This document shows positions 35,274 to 45,452 of a stretch of DNA of 64,000 nucleotides, piece by piece (position 1 is the first letter of the stretch; the number at the start of each line of letters is the position of its first letter). Origin of the DNA: Lachnospiraceae bacterium (lineage in GTDB: Bacteria > Bacillota > Clostridia > Lachnospirales > Lachnospiraceae); contig JAFVAO010000025.1 in the NCBI GenBank assembly GCA_017480445.1, positions 59,024 to 123,023 of the forward strand, in the 5' to 3' direction. The notes under the pieces are model-generated. The model had not been told where the DNA came from. It saw nothing but the letters and a program-made list of their open reading frames with translations, and did not search any database. The translations under genes were made by a program, and so were the position numbers.

Positions 35274-38200
35274 CCAATTCCTTGTCGATCAGGTTCACGC
35301 TCACCAAAGTGGACACACCCTTCTCCTGCATCGTGATGCCGTACAGCCGGTCCACCTGCTCCATGGTGCCTCTTCTGTGGGTGATTACGATGAACTGGGT
35401 ATTCTTCGTCAGTTTATGTAAATATTTGGCAAAACGGCCCACGTTGGAATCGTCCAGCGCCGCCTCGATCTCATCCAGCAGACAGAACGGTGACGGCTTC
35501 AGATTCTGAATGGCAAATAACAGCGCGATCGCAGTCAGCGCTTTCTCTCCGCCGGATAACTGCATCATATTTTGCAGCTTCTTTCCGGGCGGCTGTGCGA
35601 TGATGCGCACGCCTGCCTCCAGGATATCCTCATCCTCCATCAGCTCCAGCGTGCCCTTACCGCCGCCGAACAGCTCCTTGAACACCTTGTCAAACTCCTT
35701 CGTGATCTCGGCAAATTTCTCCGCAAACTGCTTGCGCATGGCAGTATCGAGCTCGACGATGATCCTCTCCAGCGTCTTCTCCGCCTCCACGAGATCATCA
35801 TGCTGGGTTTTCATAAACGAGTAACGCTCCATCAGATTCTTGAAATCCTCGATGGCATTGACATTCACGTCGCCCAGACGCTTGATCTGATCCTTGAGCT
35901 CCGCCACGTCGCGCTTCATCACCACCAGATCCGTCAACTCCTCGTTGCGCATCCCCGCGGCATCCGTCAGCGTGATCTCGTATTCATTCCACATATAATT
36001 GATGTGTGAGGTGATGGACTCCTCCAGCTTCTCCCGCTGCGCATTCAGACGATATACCTCTTTGTCCAGACTGCTCATGCGCTGAGAGAGCTCTTCACGA
36101 TTCTTGAAAAAGTTTTTCTGATTCTCGGAGAGTTCCTCTCTGCGGGCAATGTCGTCCTTCAGCTTCTGCTCCGTTTCTGACTGTGCGTCATGGGACGCAG
36201 TAATCGTCTTCTCTATCTCCTGAATCTGCTGCTTCTTTGCCTCCGCAGCGGTCTCATTCTCCTGCAACGCCTGTAAAATCTCATCCAGCTCCGCCTGATG
36301 TCGCTCGATCTCCGCATTGATACGGTCTACATTGGCCTGTCGGAAATTCTGTGCCTGGAGCATCTTCTCCACCTTCAGATCCCATTCCGTCACCTGATCC
36401 GCAGCCTCGGACTCCTGCGTGCGCATCTCCTCCACCTGACTCTGGTAGGAAAGGATCTGCTCCTGAGTGGTCTTCTCGAGCGCTTCGCTGTCCGCCAGCT
36501 CCTTCTGGATGTTTTCCTTATCCGTCTTGATCTGGGTGATCTGCGTCTCGATCTCCTGCTCTTCCATGCGCAGATTCTGTGCGCCCTCCTGCTCCTCATT
36601 CATACGTTCTCTGGTCTGTGCGAGGTTCAGACGAACCGTGTTCTGCTCAATGGATTTCCGCTGGATATCCGTCTTGAGATTCTCCAGCGCCAGACGCATC
36701 TGGTTTCTCGCGGACTTGGTATCAGTGATCCCTTGATTGAGTTCGTCAATGGTCTCCTTGAGTTTCTTGGTCCGCTTCTCCAGCTCTTCTATTTCTCTGC
36801 GTCGTCCCAACAGATTGCTGTTGTTTTTAAACGCACCGCCGCTGATGGCACCGCCGGGCACAAGCAGCTCGCCCTCCAGCGTCACCATGCGGATCCCGTA
36901 TTCGAATTTTCTGGCAATCTTGACGGCATTGTCCACGTTGTCCACCACGACAATGCGCCCCAGCATCGCCTTCGCTACGTTTTGGTATTTCTTGTCGATA
37001 CCCACCAGCTCATCGGCCATGCCCAGCACGCCTTTTTCCTTCAGCGCCTCCGGATTCTTGAATTCCTGCGGATGCGTGATGCTGGTCAGCGGCAAAAAGG
37101 TAGCTCTGCCCAAACGGTTCTGCTTCAGATACGTGATCATCCGCTTGGCCGTCTCCTCATCATCCGTGACGATATTCTGGATGTTACCGCCCAGCGCCGT
37201 CTCAATCGCGGTCTCGTATTTCTTCTCCACCTTGATGATGTCCGCCACGACGCCGATGATGCCTTTTTCCCTGTCCTTCTGCTCCATGACCTTCTTGACG
37301 CTGCCGCCATAGCCCTCATAGCGCTCCGTCAGATTGGTCAGAGTCTCCAGCTTGGACACCTCCATGTGATAGGCAGTCTGTGTATCGCGCAGCTTCGCAT
37401 CCATGTTGGTCAGCGTCTCTCTGGCCTCGCCCAGCTTTTGGTTGACCGCCGCTTCTTCCTCATCCATGTGCTTGATCGTCTCGGTAATCTGCGCGAACTG
37501 CTGCTCCAGCTCCCGGATCTGCTCCTCGCGCGCCGACTCATCCGACTTTACGCGCAGCAGTCGGGAATTCAACTCCGCCTTGCGGATGTTGATCTGCTCC
37601 ATCATGGTGTCAAAGCGCCCCATCTTGGACTTGATCGTCGCGCGCTGATTCAGCTCCCCGATGATGACATTCTTGCCATTTTCAATCTGCCCGTTGAGTT
37701 CCTCGATTCTGGCCTGAATCTGCTCCAGCTTCTCCCGCACCGCGGCAGCGGTACCCGTAATCTCCTGCACCTGCTCGTCAATGCCGCGCTTGTCCGATAA
37801 AATATCCTCTTTCTCGCGGTTGCGGGTCGCGATCTCATCCTCCAGCGCTTTTTTGCGATTGCCGAGATGCTCCGCACTGCCTTTTGCCGAATTAATCTGC
37901 TCTTTTAAGACGTTGATCTCGCCCTCCAGCTTACCGCGCAGAAGACCAGTGTTGTTCAGACTCTCCCGCATCTGCTCGATCGCCGTATCCAGCCCTTCGA
38001 TCTCGCTCTGGATCCGCTCGTAATCCTCCTTCACCGTCTCGTACTGGCGGGTGGCCTCCTCCAGATCATGTCCGGCCAATGCATATTTCCCCTGTACCGA
38101 CTCCAGCTGTCCCTTTAACTGCGTATTCTCCAGCAAAAACACGTTGACGTCCAGGGTCTTCAGGGCTTCCTTCTTTTTCAAATACACCTTCGCCTTTTCG

Positions 38201-38826
38201 GATTGTCTCTCCAGAGGACCGACCTGTTTTTCCAGCTCCGCCAGAATATCCGTGACGCGCACCAGATTTTGCTGCTCATTGGCCAACTTCTGCTGTGCCG
38301 CCGCTTTTCTTCTCTTGAATTTCACGATGCCGGCCGCCTCGTCAAAAAGCTCTCTGCGCTCCTCCGGCTTACCGCTCAGAATCTTGTCAATCTGGCCCTG
38401 CCCGATGATGGAATAGCCCTCTTTACCGATACCGGTATCGTAAAACAGCTCATTCACGTCCTTCAGACGACAGATCGTTCCGTTGATCAGATATTCACTT
38501 TCTCCGGAACGGTAAATTCTTCTCGCCACCGTCACTTCATCGTAGTCAATGGCAAGCTGATGATCAGAATTGTCCAGTGTTATGGCCACATACGCATAAC
38601 TCAAAGGCTTTCTGGCCTCTGTTCCCGAGAAAATTACATCCTGCATGCTGGCACCGCGCAGCTGCTTAATCCGCTGCTCGCCCAGTACCCAGCGCACGGC
38701 ATCCGCCACATTGCTCTTCCCGCTCCCGTTCGGACCTACGATACCCGTGATTCCGTTGTGGAACTGAAATACGATCTTATTGGCAAACGATTTAAAACCG
38801 TGCACCTCAATGCTTTTTAAATACAT
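35266..38826 (-). CDS. smc: Chromosome segregation ATPase SMC
   Basis: A 1186-residue SMC, the core of condensin that organises and separates chromosomes. Walker [11 protein letters not shown] is at 31-40, a first coiled coil at about 165-490, the hinge at about 510-680 with [22 protein letters not shown] and glycine-rich GGAISGGAF, a second coiled coil, then signature [17 protein letters not shown] and Walker [15 protein letters not shown]. The order rnc-smc-ftsY is classic. Its start overlaps the rnc stop by 20 bases, implying coupled translation. Confidence 0.98.
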   Translation of the reverse strand: MYLKSIEVHGFKSFANKIVFQFHNGITGIVGPNGSGKSNVADAVRWVLGEQRIKQLRGASMQDVIFSGTEARKPLSYAYVAITLDNSDHQLAIDYDEVTVARRIYRSGESEYLINGTICRLKDVNELFYDTGIGKEGYSIIGQGQIDKILSGKPEERRELFDEAAGIVKFKRRKAAAQQKLANEQQNLVRVTDILAELEKQVGPLERQSEKAKVYLKKKEALKTLDVNVFLLENTQLKGQLESVQGKYALAGHDLEEATRQYETVKEDYERIQSEIEGLDTAIEQMRESLNNTGLLRGKLEGEINVLKEQINSAKGSAEHLGNRKKALEDEIATRNREKEDILSDKRGIDEQVQEITGTAAAVREKLEQIQARIEELNGQIENGKNVIIGELNQRATIKSKMGRFDTMMEQINIRKAELNSRLLRVKSDESAREEQIRELEQQFAQITETIKHMDEEEAAVNQKLGEARETLTNMDAKLRDTQTAYHMEVSKLETLTNLTERYEGYGGSVKKVMEQKDREKGIIGVVADIIKVEKKYETAIETALGGNIQNIVTDDEETAKRMITYLKQNRLGRATFLPLTSITHPQEFKNPEALKEKGVLGMADELVGIDKKYQNVAKAMLGRIVVVDNVDNAVKIARKFEYGIRMVTLEGELLVPGGAISGGAFKNNSNLLGRRREIEELEKRTKKLKETIDELNQGITDTKSARNQMRLALENLKTDIQRKSIEQNTVRLNLAQTRERMNEEQEGAQNLRMEEQEIETQITQIKTDKENIQKELADSEALEKTTQEQILSYQSQVEEMRTQESEAADQVTEWDLKVEKMLQAQNFRQANVDRINAEIERHQAELDEILQALQENETAAEAKKQQIQEIEKTITASHDAQSETEQKLKDDIARREELSENQKNFFKNREELSQRMSSLDKEVYRLNAQREKLEESITSHINYMWNEYEITLTDAAGMRNEELTDLVVMKRDVAELKDQIKRLGDVNVNAIEDFKNLMERYSFMKTQHDDLVEAEKTLERIIVELDTAMRKQFAEKFAEITKEFDKVFKELFGGGKGTLELMEDEDILEAGVRIIAQPPGKKLQNMMQLSGGEKALTAIALLFAIQNLKPSPFCLLDEIEAALDDSNVGRFAKYLHKLTKNTQFIVITHRRGTMEQVDRLYGITMQEKGVSTLVSVNLIDKELDD

Positions 38827-39520
38827 ACCCTTTTTCCCTCAAAAAAAGCAAAGCCTCGTACGCGGCCTGCTGTTCCGCTGCTTTTTTTGTCCTTCCTAAC
38901 CCTGTTCCGAGCTTTTTGTCACCCATGATGACATCCATCACAAAGGTTTTGTTGTGTTCCGGTCCCCGCTCCTCCACCAATTGGTAGTAGAAATCCTCTT
39001 TTAACGTCCCCTGAATCAATTCCTGCAGACAGCTCTTACTGTCATAAAACAACTGTTTGTTCTCCAGATCGGCCAGAATGTGCCGATAGATAAATGTCTT
39101 GGCCTGCTCCATACCACCATCCAGGTAAATCGCGCCGATAATCGCCTCCATCACATCGGAGGTGATGCTTTCCCGCTCTCTGCCACCGGTGAGCTCTTCG
39201 CCCTTGCCCATCTGAATGAACTGCCCCAGCTCAAGATCTCTCGCGCAGCTTGCCAGTGCAGGCTCGCAGACATACGATGCCCGTAGCTTGGTGAGTTTTC
39301 CCTCCGGCAGATCCCTGTGCTCCCTGAACAAAAATTCACTGGACACCAACTCCAGTACCGCATCTCCCAGAAATTCGAGTCTCTCATAGTCCTCGCCCTT
39401 GTTGATCCGCATCTCATTGATAAAGGAACTGTGTGTGACAGCCTGGCGCAGAAGTCTGAAATCCTGGAAGTTGTAGCCAATACGCTCCTCGAGCGTCTTC
39501 AAATCATATCCTTCTCTCAT
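38807..39520 (-). CDS. rnc: Ribonuclease III
   Basis: Processes rRNA precursors and other double-stranded RNA. With the start at 39520 it has 237 residues: the RNase III signature ERLEFLGDAVLELV (46-59), the second acidic site DVMEAIIGAIYLDGG (about 117-131), and a C-terminal dsRNA-binding domain (about 160-235) with GTGLGRTKKAAEQQAA. A longer reading to 39592 would run through the acpP terminator hairpin; GAAGGGAT lies just before ATG 39520, so the shorter form is preferred. Confidence 0.97.
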   Translation of the reverse strand: MREGYDLKTLEERIGYNFQDFRLLRQAVTHSSFINEMRINKGEDYERLEFLGDAVLELVSSEFLFREHRDLPEGKLTKLRASYVCEPALASCARDLELGQFIQMGKGEELTGGRERESITSDVMEAIIGAIYLDGGMEQAKTFIYRHILADLENKQLFYDSKSCLQELIQGTLKEDFYYQLVEERGPEHNKTFVMDVIMGDKKLGTGLGRTKKAAEQQAAYEALLFLREKGYVFKKH

Positions 39521-39547
39521 AGTTATCCCTTCTCTATTTATGTCACG

Positions 39548-39583
39548 CAAAAAAGTATTCCCAAATACATGACTTGGGAATAC
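39548..39583 (-). terminator. Rho-independent terminator after acpP
   Basis: Minus strand GTATTCCCAA / TTGGGAATAC is a perfect 10-bp stem (39583-39555) with a 9-base loop, followed by TTTTTTG. It lies 16 bases after the acpP stop and before rnc, so rnc-smc-ftsY depend on readthrough or a promoter within this short gap. Confidence 0.88.
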
Positions 39584-39599
39584 CTGCAGCAATCTTTTT

Positions 39600-39830
39600 T
39601 TAGTTCAAAGCGCTCTTGATCAACTCAACCGCTTCCTCAACCGTGGTGATCTTTTCTGCTTTTTCTGCAGGAATCTCAATATCAAATTCCTCCTCGATCC
39701 CCATCACGATCTGGAAGACATCCAGGGAATCCGCTCCCAAATCATCCAGAAATGTAGTCTGCATCGTGATCTCCTCGGGATCCACATTCAAAACCTCTGA
39801 AATAACCTGTTTTAATTTTTCAAATTCCAT
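39600..39830 (-). CDS. acpP: Acyl carrier protein
   Basis: A 76-residue carrier of fatty-acyl intermediates. LDDLGADSLDVFQIVM contains the phosphopantetheine-bearing Ser35, and the surrounding helices are acidic as usual. AAGGA stands before the ATG. It follows plsX, which uses acyl-ACP, and is followed by a strong terminator. Confidence 0.97.
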   Translation of the reverse strand: MEFEKLKQVISEVLNVDPEEITMQTTFLDDLGADSLDVFQIVMGIEEEFDIEIPAEKAEKITTVEEAVELIKSALN

Positions 39831-39900
39831 TTTTTAATCCTTCTTTCTTGCTTTCTATAAAATTCTTATTTTGTGCAGCTACCTGCCATCTTTCTACAGT

Positions 39901-40953
39901 CTATGCCTGATCCGCGAGCACGATCTGCTCTCTGATCCTGTCATTGATCGCCTGTTCCTTAAAGGTCTGACACTGCAAAATCGAATTGCAGATTTCGATG
40001 GCCTTGCTGCTTCCATGGGTTTTGACCACCAGACCGTTTAAGCCCAAAAGCGGTGCGCCGCCGTACTGTTCGGTGTCGAAGCTCTTCAGGGTCTTCTTCA
40101 AGGCAGGCTTCACCAACATGCCGCCGATCATGCTGCGCAGAGACGTCTTCATGCCGCTTTTGACCTTGGAAAGCAGGACGCCGCCCACACCCTCATACAT
40201 CTTGAGGATCACATTGCCGACAAACGCTTCACACACAACCACATCCGCCGCGCCGGCCGGAATGTCCCGCGCCTCCACGCTGCCGATGAAGTTGATCTCC
40301 GGGCAATTCTTGAGCAGCGGATAGGTCTCCTTCACGAGCGCATTTCCCTTTTCCTCCTCCGCACCGATGTTGACGATGCCGACTCTCGGATTCGGGATGC
40401 CCACGACATGCTGCATGTACACGCTGCCCATCTTGGCAAACTGTACCAGATGCGATGCCCGCGCGTCCACGTTGGCTCCGCAGTCGATCAACAACGCAAC
40501 GCCGTCAGCCGTCGGAATTAACGGTGCCAGCGGCGGCCGCTCCACGCCCCGGATCCTCCCGACGATCACCTGCCCGCCTACCAGTACCGCACCGGTGCTG
40601 CCGGCCGATACAAACGCATCACAGACGCCGTCTTTAACCATGTGCATACCCTTGACAATGGAAGAATCCTTCTTCTTGCGGATCGCGTTCACCGGAGGTT
40701 CTGACATCTCAATGACCTCCTCCGCATGTACCACCTCCACCTGCTCGGGATTGTAGGTGTATTTTTTCAGCTCCTCCGCCACAAGCGGTTCCTTGCCCAC
40801 CAGGAATACCTTGATCCGTTTATCCTGATTGATCGCGTCCACTGCACCCTTCACGACTTCAGCGGGTGCGTTATCTCCTCCCATGGCATCTACTGCCACA
40901 TTTACAATTGCGTTCTGCGCGTTTTTTGCATCCTGCGCAATTTTTTCAGCCAT
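39901..40953 (-). CDS. plsX: Phosphate acyltransferase PlsX
   Basis: Converts acyl-ACP to acyl phosphate, the substrate for PlsY in phospholipid synthesis; a peripheral membrane enzyme. From ATG 40953 it has 350 residues, with VAVDAMGGDNAPAEVV (19-34), SAGSTGAVLVGG, GANVDARASHLVQFA and AFVGNVILKMYEG. GGAAGG precedes this ATG. An open frame continues upstream to 41100 but runs through a promoter and a terminator hairpin, so it was rejected. plsX usually follows rpmF directly; here two DUF5684 genes intervene. Confidence 0.97.
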   Translation of the reverse strand: MAEKIAQDAKNAQNAIVNVAVDAMGGDNAPAEVVKGAVDAINQDKRIKVFLVGKEPLVAEELKKYTYNPEQVEVVHAEEVIEMSEPPVNAIRKKKDSSIVKGMHMVKDGVCDAFVSAGSTGAVLVGGQVIVGRIRGVERPPLAPLIPTADGVALLIDCGANVDARASHLVQFAKMGSVYMQHVVGIPNPRVGIVNIGAEEEKGNALVKETYPLLKNCPEINFIGSVEARDIPAGAADVVVCEAFVGNVILKMYEGVGGVLLSKVKSGMKTSLRSMIGGMLVKPALKKTLKSFDTEQYGGAPLLGLNGLVVKTHGSSKAIEICNSILQCQTFKEQAINDRIREQIVLADQA

Positions 40954-41005
40954 GCCGTTTTTCCTTCCTATGTCTTTGGCGTTAGATAAATCTACACTCC
41001 ATCTT

Positions 41006-41034
41006 ACTATACTAGACCCCCCTACAAAAATCAA
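41006..41034 (-). promoter_or_regulatory. Sigma-A promoter for plsX-acpP
   Basis: Minus strand TTGATT (41034-41029), 17-bp spacer containing a run of six G, TATAGT (41011-41006). Transcription would start about 45 bases before the plsX ATG. No FapR-like palindrome was found. Confidence 0.75.
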
Positions 41035-41059
41035 GCATAAATTAGCGAAAAAAATACCG

Positions 41060-41100
41060 CAAAAAAATGGCATACAGTCAATTTCCTGACTGCATGCCAT
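41060..41100 (-). terminator. Rho-independent terminator of the DUF5684 gene
   Basis: Minus strand ATGGCATGCAGTCA / TGACTGTATGCCAT forms a 14-bp stem (41100-41067, one G-T wobble) with a 6-base loop, followed by TTTTTTT. It isolates the DUF5684 pair from plsX. Confidence 0.9.
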
Positions 41101-41120
41101 CTTTTACAGTGCGTTATGTT

Positions 41121-41594
41121 TTAGTACCAACTCTCTTTGTCGATCGTCGGATCGTACTGAGAGCTGCCGAAGCCAAGGATCAGCAGGAAGATCGGGTTCA
41201 ACAGAATCAGACCGACTGCGAATCCAACGCCATGACCAAATGCCTTGGAAAGCTTGAGGTTGGCAAATACTGTCATCACAAAGATTGCCAGCGAAACTGC
41301 GTAGGACAAAATCGTCACAAACGCATTGCTGCCTAAAAAGCTCAAAACGCAGGAAGCGAGTGTGCAGCCCAGCCAGATCCAGAAAATCGTCAAAGGCGCG
41401 CAGATCTTCACCTGTACATAGAAGTTGTAGAACGGAATCAAAGACTTCCATCCTGCCTCTCCGGCCTTGGTGAACACCTTCCAGTAAGCAATCACCTGAA
41501 TGATCCAGCAGATAAATGCGATCAAGCCAACCACGCAGATCACTGCACCGAGCGCTGCCAGAATGCCCTCGTCATAACCGCCATAATAATCCAT
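41121..41594 (-). CDS. DUF5684 membrane protein, copy 2
   Basis: A 157-residue protein with four membrane segments. The core IAYWKVFTKAGEAGWKSLIPFYNFYV is the DUF5684 signature, and the C-terminal part LSKAFGHGVGFAVGLILLNPIFLLILGFG is conserved with its neighbour at 41685-42176. Function is unknown. It is followed at once by a strong terminator. Because the shared GWKSxIP loop is the best-kept part, it is probably the functional site; that is inference. Confidence 0.8.
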   Translation of the reverse strand: MDYYGGYDEGILAALGAVICVVGLIAFICWIIQVIAYWKVFTKAGEAGWKSLIPFYNFYVQVKICAPLTIFWIWLGCTLASCVLSFLGSNAFVTILSYAVSLAIFVMTVFANLKLSKAFGHGVGFAVGLILLNPIFLLILGFGSSQYDPTIDKESWY

Positions 41595-41684
41595 AATTTT
41601 CCCCTTTCTTTCACGTTATGTGAAATCTAAAAATTTTATAAAGTCAAATGGACTATAGCATATTCTGTATCCATTGTCAAGTCG

Positions 41685-42176
41685 TTATAACTGATAACCG
41701 CGGAACTCCTGAAATTCAGACTTACCCAGCCCCAGAATCATCCAAAACAACGGTTTGCAGAAAAACAGCCCGATCGCAAACAGGACGCCGCGTCCAAACG
41801 CTTTCGCCAGCTTATGGCACGCCTTGAACTGCAGGATCAGATAGATCGCCGCAGCCGCAATAAAAACAATGAATTTATGCGGCAAATCCGACTCCGGCAG
41901 ATAACCCAGCATGATGCCCCAGGTGAAAAGCAGCCAGAACATGCCGCCTGTCCAGATCGTTTTCAGCAGAATATAGTCCGACCAGATCGGAATGATGCTT
42001 TTCCAGCCGGGAATATACATCTTCTGAAATACCTTCCATCTGCCCCAATAATAGCAAACCTGCAAAATCAATGCAGCGATAAAGATTCCCAGTCCGATTT
42101 GATCATAATACGTCGCGGCCAGATTCAAAAGCGCTTCCGCATCTATCGTTTGTCCCAATTGTTCCATTTGTTCCAT
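41685..42176 (-). CDS. DUF5684 membrane protein, copy 1
   Basis: A 163-residue paralogue of the next gene, with the same four-segment plan: YYWGRWKVFQKMYIPGWKSIIP, then two central helices, then HKLAKAFGRGVLFAIGLFFCKPLFWMILGLG. Sequence between the two copies has diverged outside these blocks, so the duplication is not recent. The gene lies between the rpmF terminator and copy 2, with a 90-base gap to the latter. Role unknown. Confidence 0.72.
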   Translation of the reverse strand: MEQMEQLGQTIDAEALLNLAATYYDQIGLGIFIAALILQVCYYWGRWKVFQKMYIPGWKSIIPIWSDYILLKTIWTGGMFWLLFTWGIMLGYLPESDLPHKFIVFIAAAAIYLILQFKACHKLAKAFGRGVLFAIGLFFCKPLFWMILGLGKSEFQEFRGYQL

Positions 42177-42206
42177 ATACTATGCCGCCTCCTGATTTTC
42201 GTAGAA

Positions 42207-42243
42207 AAAAAGAACTCTGATCATAAATGACCGAGTCCTTTTT
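42207..42243 (-). terminator. Rho-independent terminator after rpmF
   Basis: Minus strand AAGGACTC and GAGTTCTT pair across a partly paired inner region (GGTCA/TGATC), followed by TTTTTTTC. It starts 24 bases after the rpmF stop. Confidence 0.75.
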
Positions 42244-42266
42244 ACATGCATCATCCTATAAACAGA

Positions 42267-42446
42267 TTACTCAACATCAATAACCTGCTTCTTGTTGTAA
42301 GAACCGCAGTTCTTGCACACTCTGTGAGGAACCGTCAGGGATCCGCACTTGCTGCACTTTACCAGAGTGGGAGCGCTCATCTTCCAGTTTGCGCGTCTCT
42401 GATCTCTTCTACCTTTGGAAGATTTATTCTTGGGACAAATAGACAT
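42267..42446 (-). CDS. rpmF: Ribosomal protein L32
   Basis: A 59-residue L32 of the large subunit. It starts MSICPKNKSSKGRRDQRRAN and carries a zinc ribbon, CSKCG (32-36) and CKNCG (45-49), so it is the zinc-binding form. AGGAGGTGTAAC precedes the ATG. It starts two bases after the yceD stop, the standard yceD-rpmF pairing. It was read directly from the minus strand. Confidence 0.96.
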   Translation of the reverse strand: MSICPKNKSSKGRRDQRRANWKMSAPTLVKCSKCGSLTVPHRVCKNCGSYNKKQVIDVE

Positions 42447-42448
42447 CG

Positions 42449-42979
42449 TTACACCTCCTTATTCGCGTTGAAAATATCTTTTATTACCGCCATTCGGGGG
42501 TCGGGTACGAAGGTGTCGCATCCACATTCCCTCTCGTTACGATTCTGTCCGCAGACAGGGCACACGCCCTTGCAGTCCTCTTTGCACAAAATCTTAACAG
42601 GCCAGTTTACTATAATCTCATCGTACACAAACGCCTCTACGTCCAACTCATAGCCATCCATAAAGGTCTGGTCATCGTCCTGCGCGTCTTCATCCTCTGC
42701 AACCGCATCCGGTGAAAGTACTGTCCGGTCAAAAGAAAGCGCAAGCGGCAACTCCACATCCGCAAGACATCTGTCGCACGCCGCCGCAAATAAAAATCTG
42801 CAGCCACCCTGAATCCTTGCCTTGCCCTTACCTACATTGGTAAAAGTAAAGCTGACAGGCGACATCTCTTTCACCGGGTAAGTGTCCGTCCCGTTGGAGA
42901 ACGATTGCATCTGCAATGTCAACTCCGCTGTTTCGGTCTTCCCTTCCACAGTTAACACATCCGATAAATTCACTAACAT
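42449..42979 (-). CDS. yceD: YceD / DUF177 family protein
   Basis: A 176-residue DUF177 protein, a family always found beside rpmF and linked to 23S rRNA accumulation. The centre FLFAAACDRCLADVELPLAL and the C-terminal CKEDCKGVCPVCGQNRN metal-binding motif are typical, with an acidic loop (about 115-128). ATG 42979 was chosen because GGGAG lies 5 bases upstream. The longer frame to 43177 would read through the consensus promoter. Confidence 0.92.
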   Translation of the reverse strand: MLVNLSDVLTVEGKTETAELTLQMQSFSNGTDTYPVKEMSPVSFTFTNVGKGKARIQGGCRFLFAAACDRCLADVELPLALSFDRTVLSPDAVAEDEDAQDDDQTFMDGYELDVEAFVYDEIIVNWPVKILCKEDCKGVCPVCGQNRNERECGCDTFVPDPRMAVIKDIFNANKEV

Positions 42980-43033
42980 ATCAGCTCCCATGTACGCTGC
43001 ATGCCAAAACTCGATGTTTTCGCACACTGGTTT

Positions 43034-43062
43034 ATTATACATACGACGCTCGCGTTTGTCAA
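43034..43062 (-). promoter_or_regulatory. Consensus sigma-A promoter for yceD-rpmF
   Basis: Minus strand TTGACA (43062-43057), 17-bp spacer, TATAAT (43039-43034). Both hexamers are perfect, which implies strong constitutive expression suitable for a ribosomal protein gene. Confidence 0.9.
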
Positions 43063-43136
43063 CCAATATTTTCAAAATATCCTGCAAAACCTGCCAGACT
43101 TGCAAAAAAACACCCGGAAAACGATCTGAGAATGGC

Positions 43137-43361
43137 TCACAGCATCGTCCCGAAACTGCGCAACAGCTCCAGATCACCCGCTTGCAGCTTTAAGCTGGTC
43201 TCGATTTTCTCTCCCTCCGGCGTGGTGACAATCACCTCGATCACACTGTCCTCCCGCAGCCCTCTCTGGCCCACCGCCTTACAAAAGGCCGGAAATTTGG
43301 GATGATTGCTCTTAAATGTATTCCACGCGGCAAATACCCGCATGGCTGCGCTCATATCCAT
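43137..43361 (-). CDS. Small conserved hypothetical protein
   Basis: A 74-residue soluble protein: helical N-terminus WNTFKSNHPKFPAFCKAV, then a beta-rich middle (DSVIEVIVTTPEGEKIET) and a short final helix. I recognise no domain with certainty; such small proteins occur in Lachnospiraceae genomes. It starts 18 bases after the trpA stop and may ride on the trp transcript. The ATG at 43361 has GGGAGAG upstream. Confidence 0.65.
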   Translation of the reverse strand: MDMSAAMRVFAAWNTFKSNHPKFPAFCKAVGQRGLREDSVIEVIVTTPEGEKIETSLKLQAGDLELLRSFGTML

Positions 43362-43379
43362 CTGCCGACTCTCCCTTCC

Positions 43380-44183
43380 TCATTCCATTATTCCAGGTAT
43401 TTGCGAAACCGCCTCTTTCATCCGCTTTACATAATCATACAGATGCGGCGCTGCCTCTGTCCCATACTGTGCCACGATCCGCACGATTGCGCTTCCCACG
43501 ATGGCGCCGTCGGATACAGCCGCCATCTTGGCCGCCTGCTCAGGTGTACTGATGCCGAAGCCGATCGCCGCAGGCGTGTCCGTCACCTCGCGGATATGCT
43601 GCAGAATCGTGGCCAGATCGGTATTGATCTCCGTGCGCACGCCGGTTACGCCCATGGAACTCACCACATAGATGAAGCCGTCCGCTTTGGCGGCGATCAT
43701 TTTGATCCGGCTCTCAGAGGTGGGCGCGATCATGGAGATCACGCTGACGCCGTGTGCGTTGGCAATCGGCTCCATCTCCGCCTTCTCCTCGTAGGGCATA
43801 TCGGGAATGATGATTCCTGCCACGGAGAGTTCCTCGCATTTTGCAAAAAACCTGTCATACCCGTAGTGGAACACCGGATTCGCATAGGTCATGAAACAAA
43901 GCGGCACATCGCTCTTCTCGCGCACTCTGCGCACAATCTCAAACACGTCGTCCGTGGTCATCCCGTTTCTGAGGGAGCGGATATTCGCCTCCTGGATCAC
44001 GGTGCCCTCCGCCGTCGGGTCGGAGAACGGGATACCGATCTCGATCAGATCTGCGCCGGCCCTGGCGATCTCCAGAATATAGCGCACACTGCTGTCCGCA
44101 TCGGGATCGCCCGCGGTGATAAACGCGATAAATGCCTTTTTATTCTTCGTATCAAATGCTTTCGCAATCTTCTCATTAATCAT
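43380..44183 (-). CDS. trpA: Tryptophan synthase alpha chain
   Basis: Cleaves indole-3-glycerol phosphate to indole for the beta chain. It has 267 residues from ATG 44183, which overlaps the trpB stop by 8 bases. [16 protein letters not shown] contains catalytic Glu48; the second acidic site is Glu59 (TAEG) where enterobacterial enzymes have Asp (ADG), a variant I recall from other Clostridia. GFGISTPEQ and [10 protein letters not shown] form the phosphate site. An upstream start at 44285 has no support and would overlap trpB widely. Confidence 0.97.
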   Translation of the reverse strand: MINEKIAKAFDTKNKKAFIAFITAGDPDADSSVRYILEIARAGADLIEIGIPFSDPTAEGTVIQEANIRSLRNGMTTDDVFEIVRRVREKSDVPLCFMTYANPVFHYGYDRFFAKCEELSVAGIIIPDMPYEEKAEMEPIANAHGVSVISMIAPTSESRIKMIAAKADGFIYVVSSMGVTGVRTEINTDLATILQHIREVTDTPAAIGFGISTPEQAAKMAAVSDGAIVGSAIVRIVAQYGTEAAPHLYDYVKRMKEAVSQIPGIME

Positions 44184-45360
44184 GAAGATCCACCCCCCTG
44201 TATCGTGCAATCGCTGCCACGTCTTTATCTCCCCGTCCGGAGATACAGATAATGATGCTCTGATCCGGACTGTAGTTTTTCGCAATTTTCATCACCTGCG
44301 CCACCGCGTGGGCACTCTCTATGGCAGGGATGATCCCCTCCGTCTTCGACAGATACTCGAAGGCGTTCACCGCCTCCTCATCCGTGATCGGCACATATTG
44401 CGCTCTGCCGATATCGTGCAGGTAAGCGTGCTCCGGCCCGATCCCCGGATAGTCCAGACCCGCGGAAATGGAGTACACCGGCGCGATCTGTCCGTATTCA
44501 TCCTGACAGAAATAGGATTTCATTCCATGGAAAATCCCCAGCGTTCCCGTGGCGATCGTCGCCGCCGTCTCCGGTGTGTCCACGCCTTTGCCGCCGGCCT
44601 CACAGCCGATCAGCTCCACGTCCTTATCCTCAATGAAATTGTAGAACATACCGATGGAATTCGACCCGCCGCCCACACAGGCCACGACAGCCGCCGGCAG
44701 CTTGCCCTCCCGCTCCAGGATCTGCTCCCTCGCCTCTTTACTGATCACACTCTGGAAATCGCACACGATCGTAGGAAAGGGATGCGGCCCCATCACCGAG
44801 CCGAGACAATAATGCGTATCATATACCCTGCTGCTCCATTCTCTCATCGCGTCGTTGACAGCATCCTTCAGGGTCTGTGTCCCCGTGGTCACTGCGTTGA
44901 CCTTTGCCCCCAGAAGCTCCATGCGATACACATTGAGCGCCTGACGAATCGTGTCTTCCCTGCCCATGAAGATCTCGCACTCCATGCCCAGCAGCGCCGC
45001 CGCGGTCGCGGTCGCCACGCCGTGCTGGCCCGCTCCGGTCTCCGCGATCAGCCGGGTCTTGCCCATCTTCTTGGCAAGCAGCGCCTGCCCCAACACATTG
45101 TTGATCTTGTTGGAGCCGGTGTGGTTCAGATCCTCTCTCTTCAGATAGATCTTGGCACCGCCCAGATCCTTCGTCATTTTCTCCGCATAGTACAGAAGCG
45201 ACGGTCTGCCGGCATAGGTGTTCAACAGTTGTGCCAGCTCCGCGTTAAATTCCGGATCCTTCTTGTAATGTTCATATGCTTCCTCCAGACGGATCAGCTC
45301 GTTCATCAGGGTCTCTGATATATACTGACCGCCATGTATTCCGAAACGTCCCTTACTCAT
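44176..45360 (-). CDS. trpB: Tryptophan synthase beta chain
   Basis: Joins indole and serine to make tryptophan with PLP. It has 394 residues from ATG 45360, which has GGAG six bases upstream; ATG 45372 is an alternative. The N-terminus [16 protein letters not shown] is typical. The PLP lysine is Lys85 in HTGSNKINN; most TrpB have His in place of the Asn84 seen here. [13 protein letters not shown] and the [10 protein letters not shown] phosphate loop are intact. The gene follows trpC by 92 bases, a gap with no gene in it. Confidence 0.97.
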   Translation of the reverse strand: MSKGRFGIHGGQYISETLMNELIRLEEAYEHYKKDPEFNAELAQLLNTYAGRPSLLYYAEKMTKDLGGAKIYLKREDLNHTGSNKINNVLGQALLAKKMGKTRLIAETGAGQHGVATATAAALLGMECEIFMGREDTIRQALNVYRMELLGAKVNAVTTGTQTLKDAVNDAMREWSSRVYDTHYCLGSVMGPHPFPTIVCDFQSVISKEAREQILEREGKLPAAVVACVGGGSNSIGMFYNFIEDKDVELIGCEAGGKGVDTPETAATIATGTLGIFHGMKSYFCQDEYGQIAPVYSISAGLDYPGIGPEHAYLHDIGRAQYVPITDEEAVNAFEYLSKTEGIIPAIESAHAVAQVMKIAKNYSPDQSIIICISGRGDKDVAAIARYRGVDLHD

Positions 45361-45452
45361 ATTACTCTCCATCCTTTCCTGTTCTTCCCGCAATTGCAAA
45401 ACACTATATTGCCAGTGCCGAATTCCACACCTTGTTTCCTCCATAAATTGCG

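Noticed and set aside
40954-41100. N-terminal extension of plsX
   Set aside because: It would be translated through the plsX promoter and a terminator hairpin, and the family N-terminus begins at the ATG at 40953.
45361-45452. Remnant of trpF between trpC and trpB
   Set aside because: The 92 bases have no frame resembling TrpF motifs.
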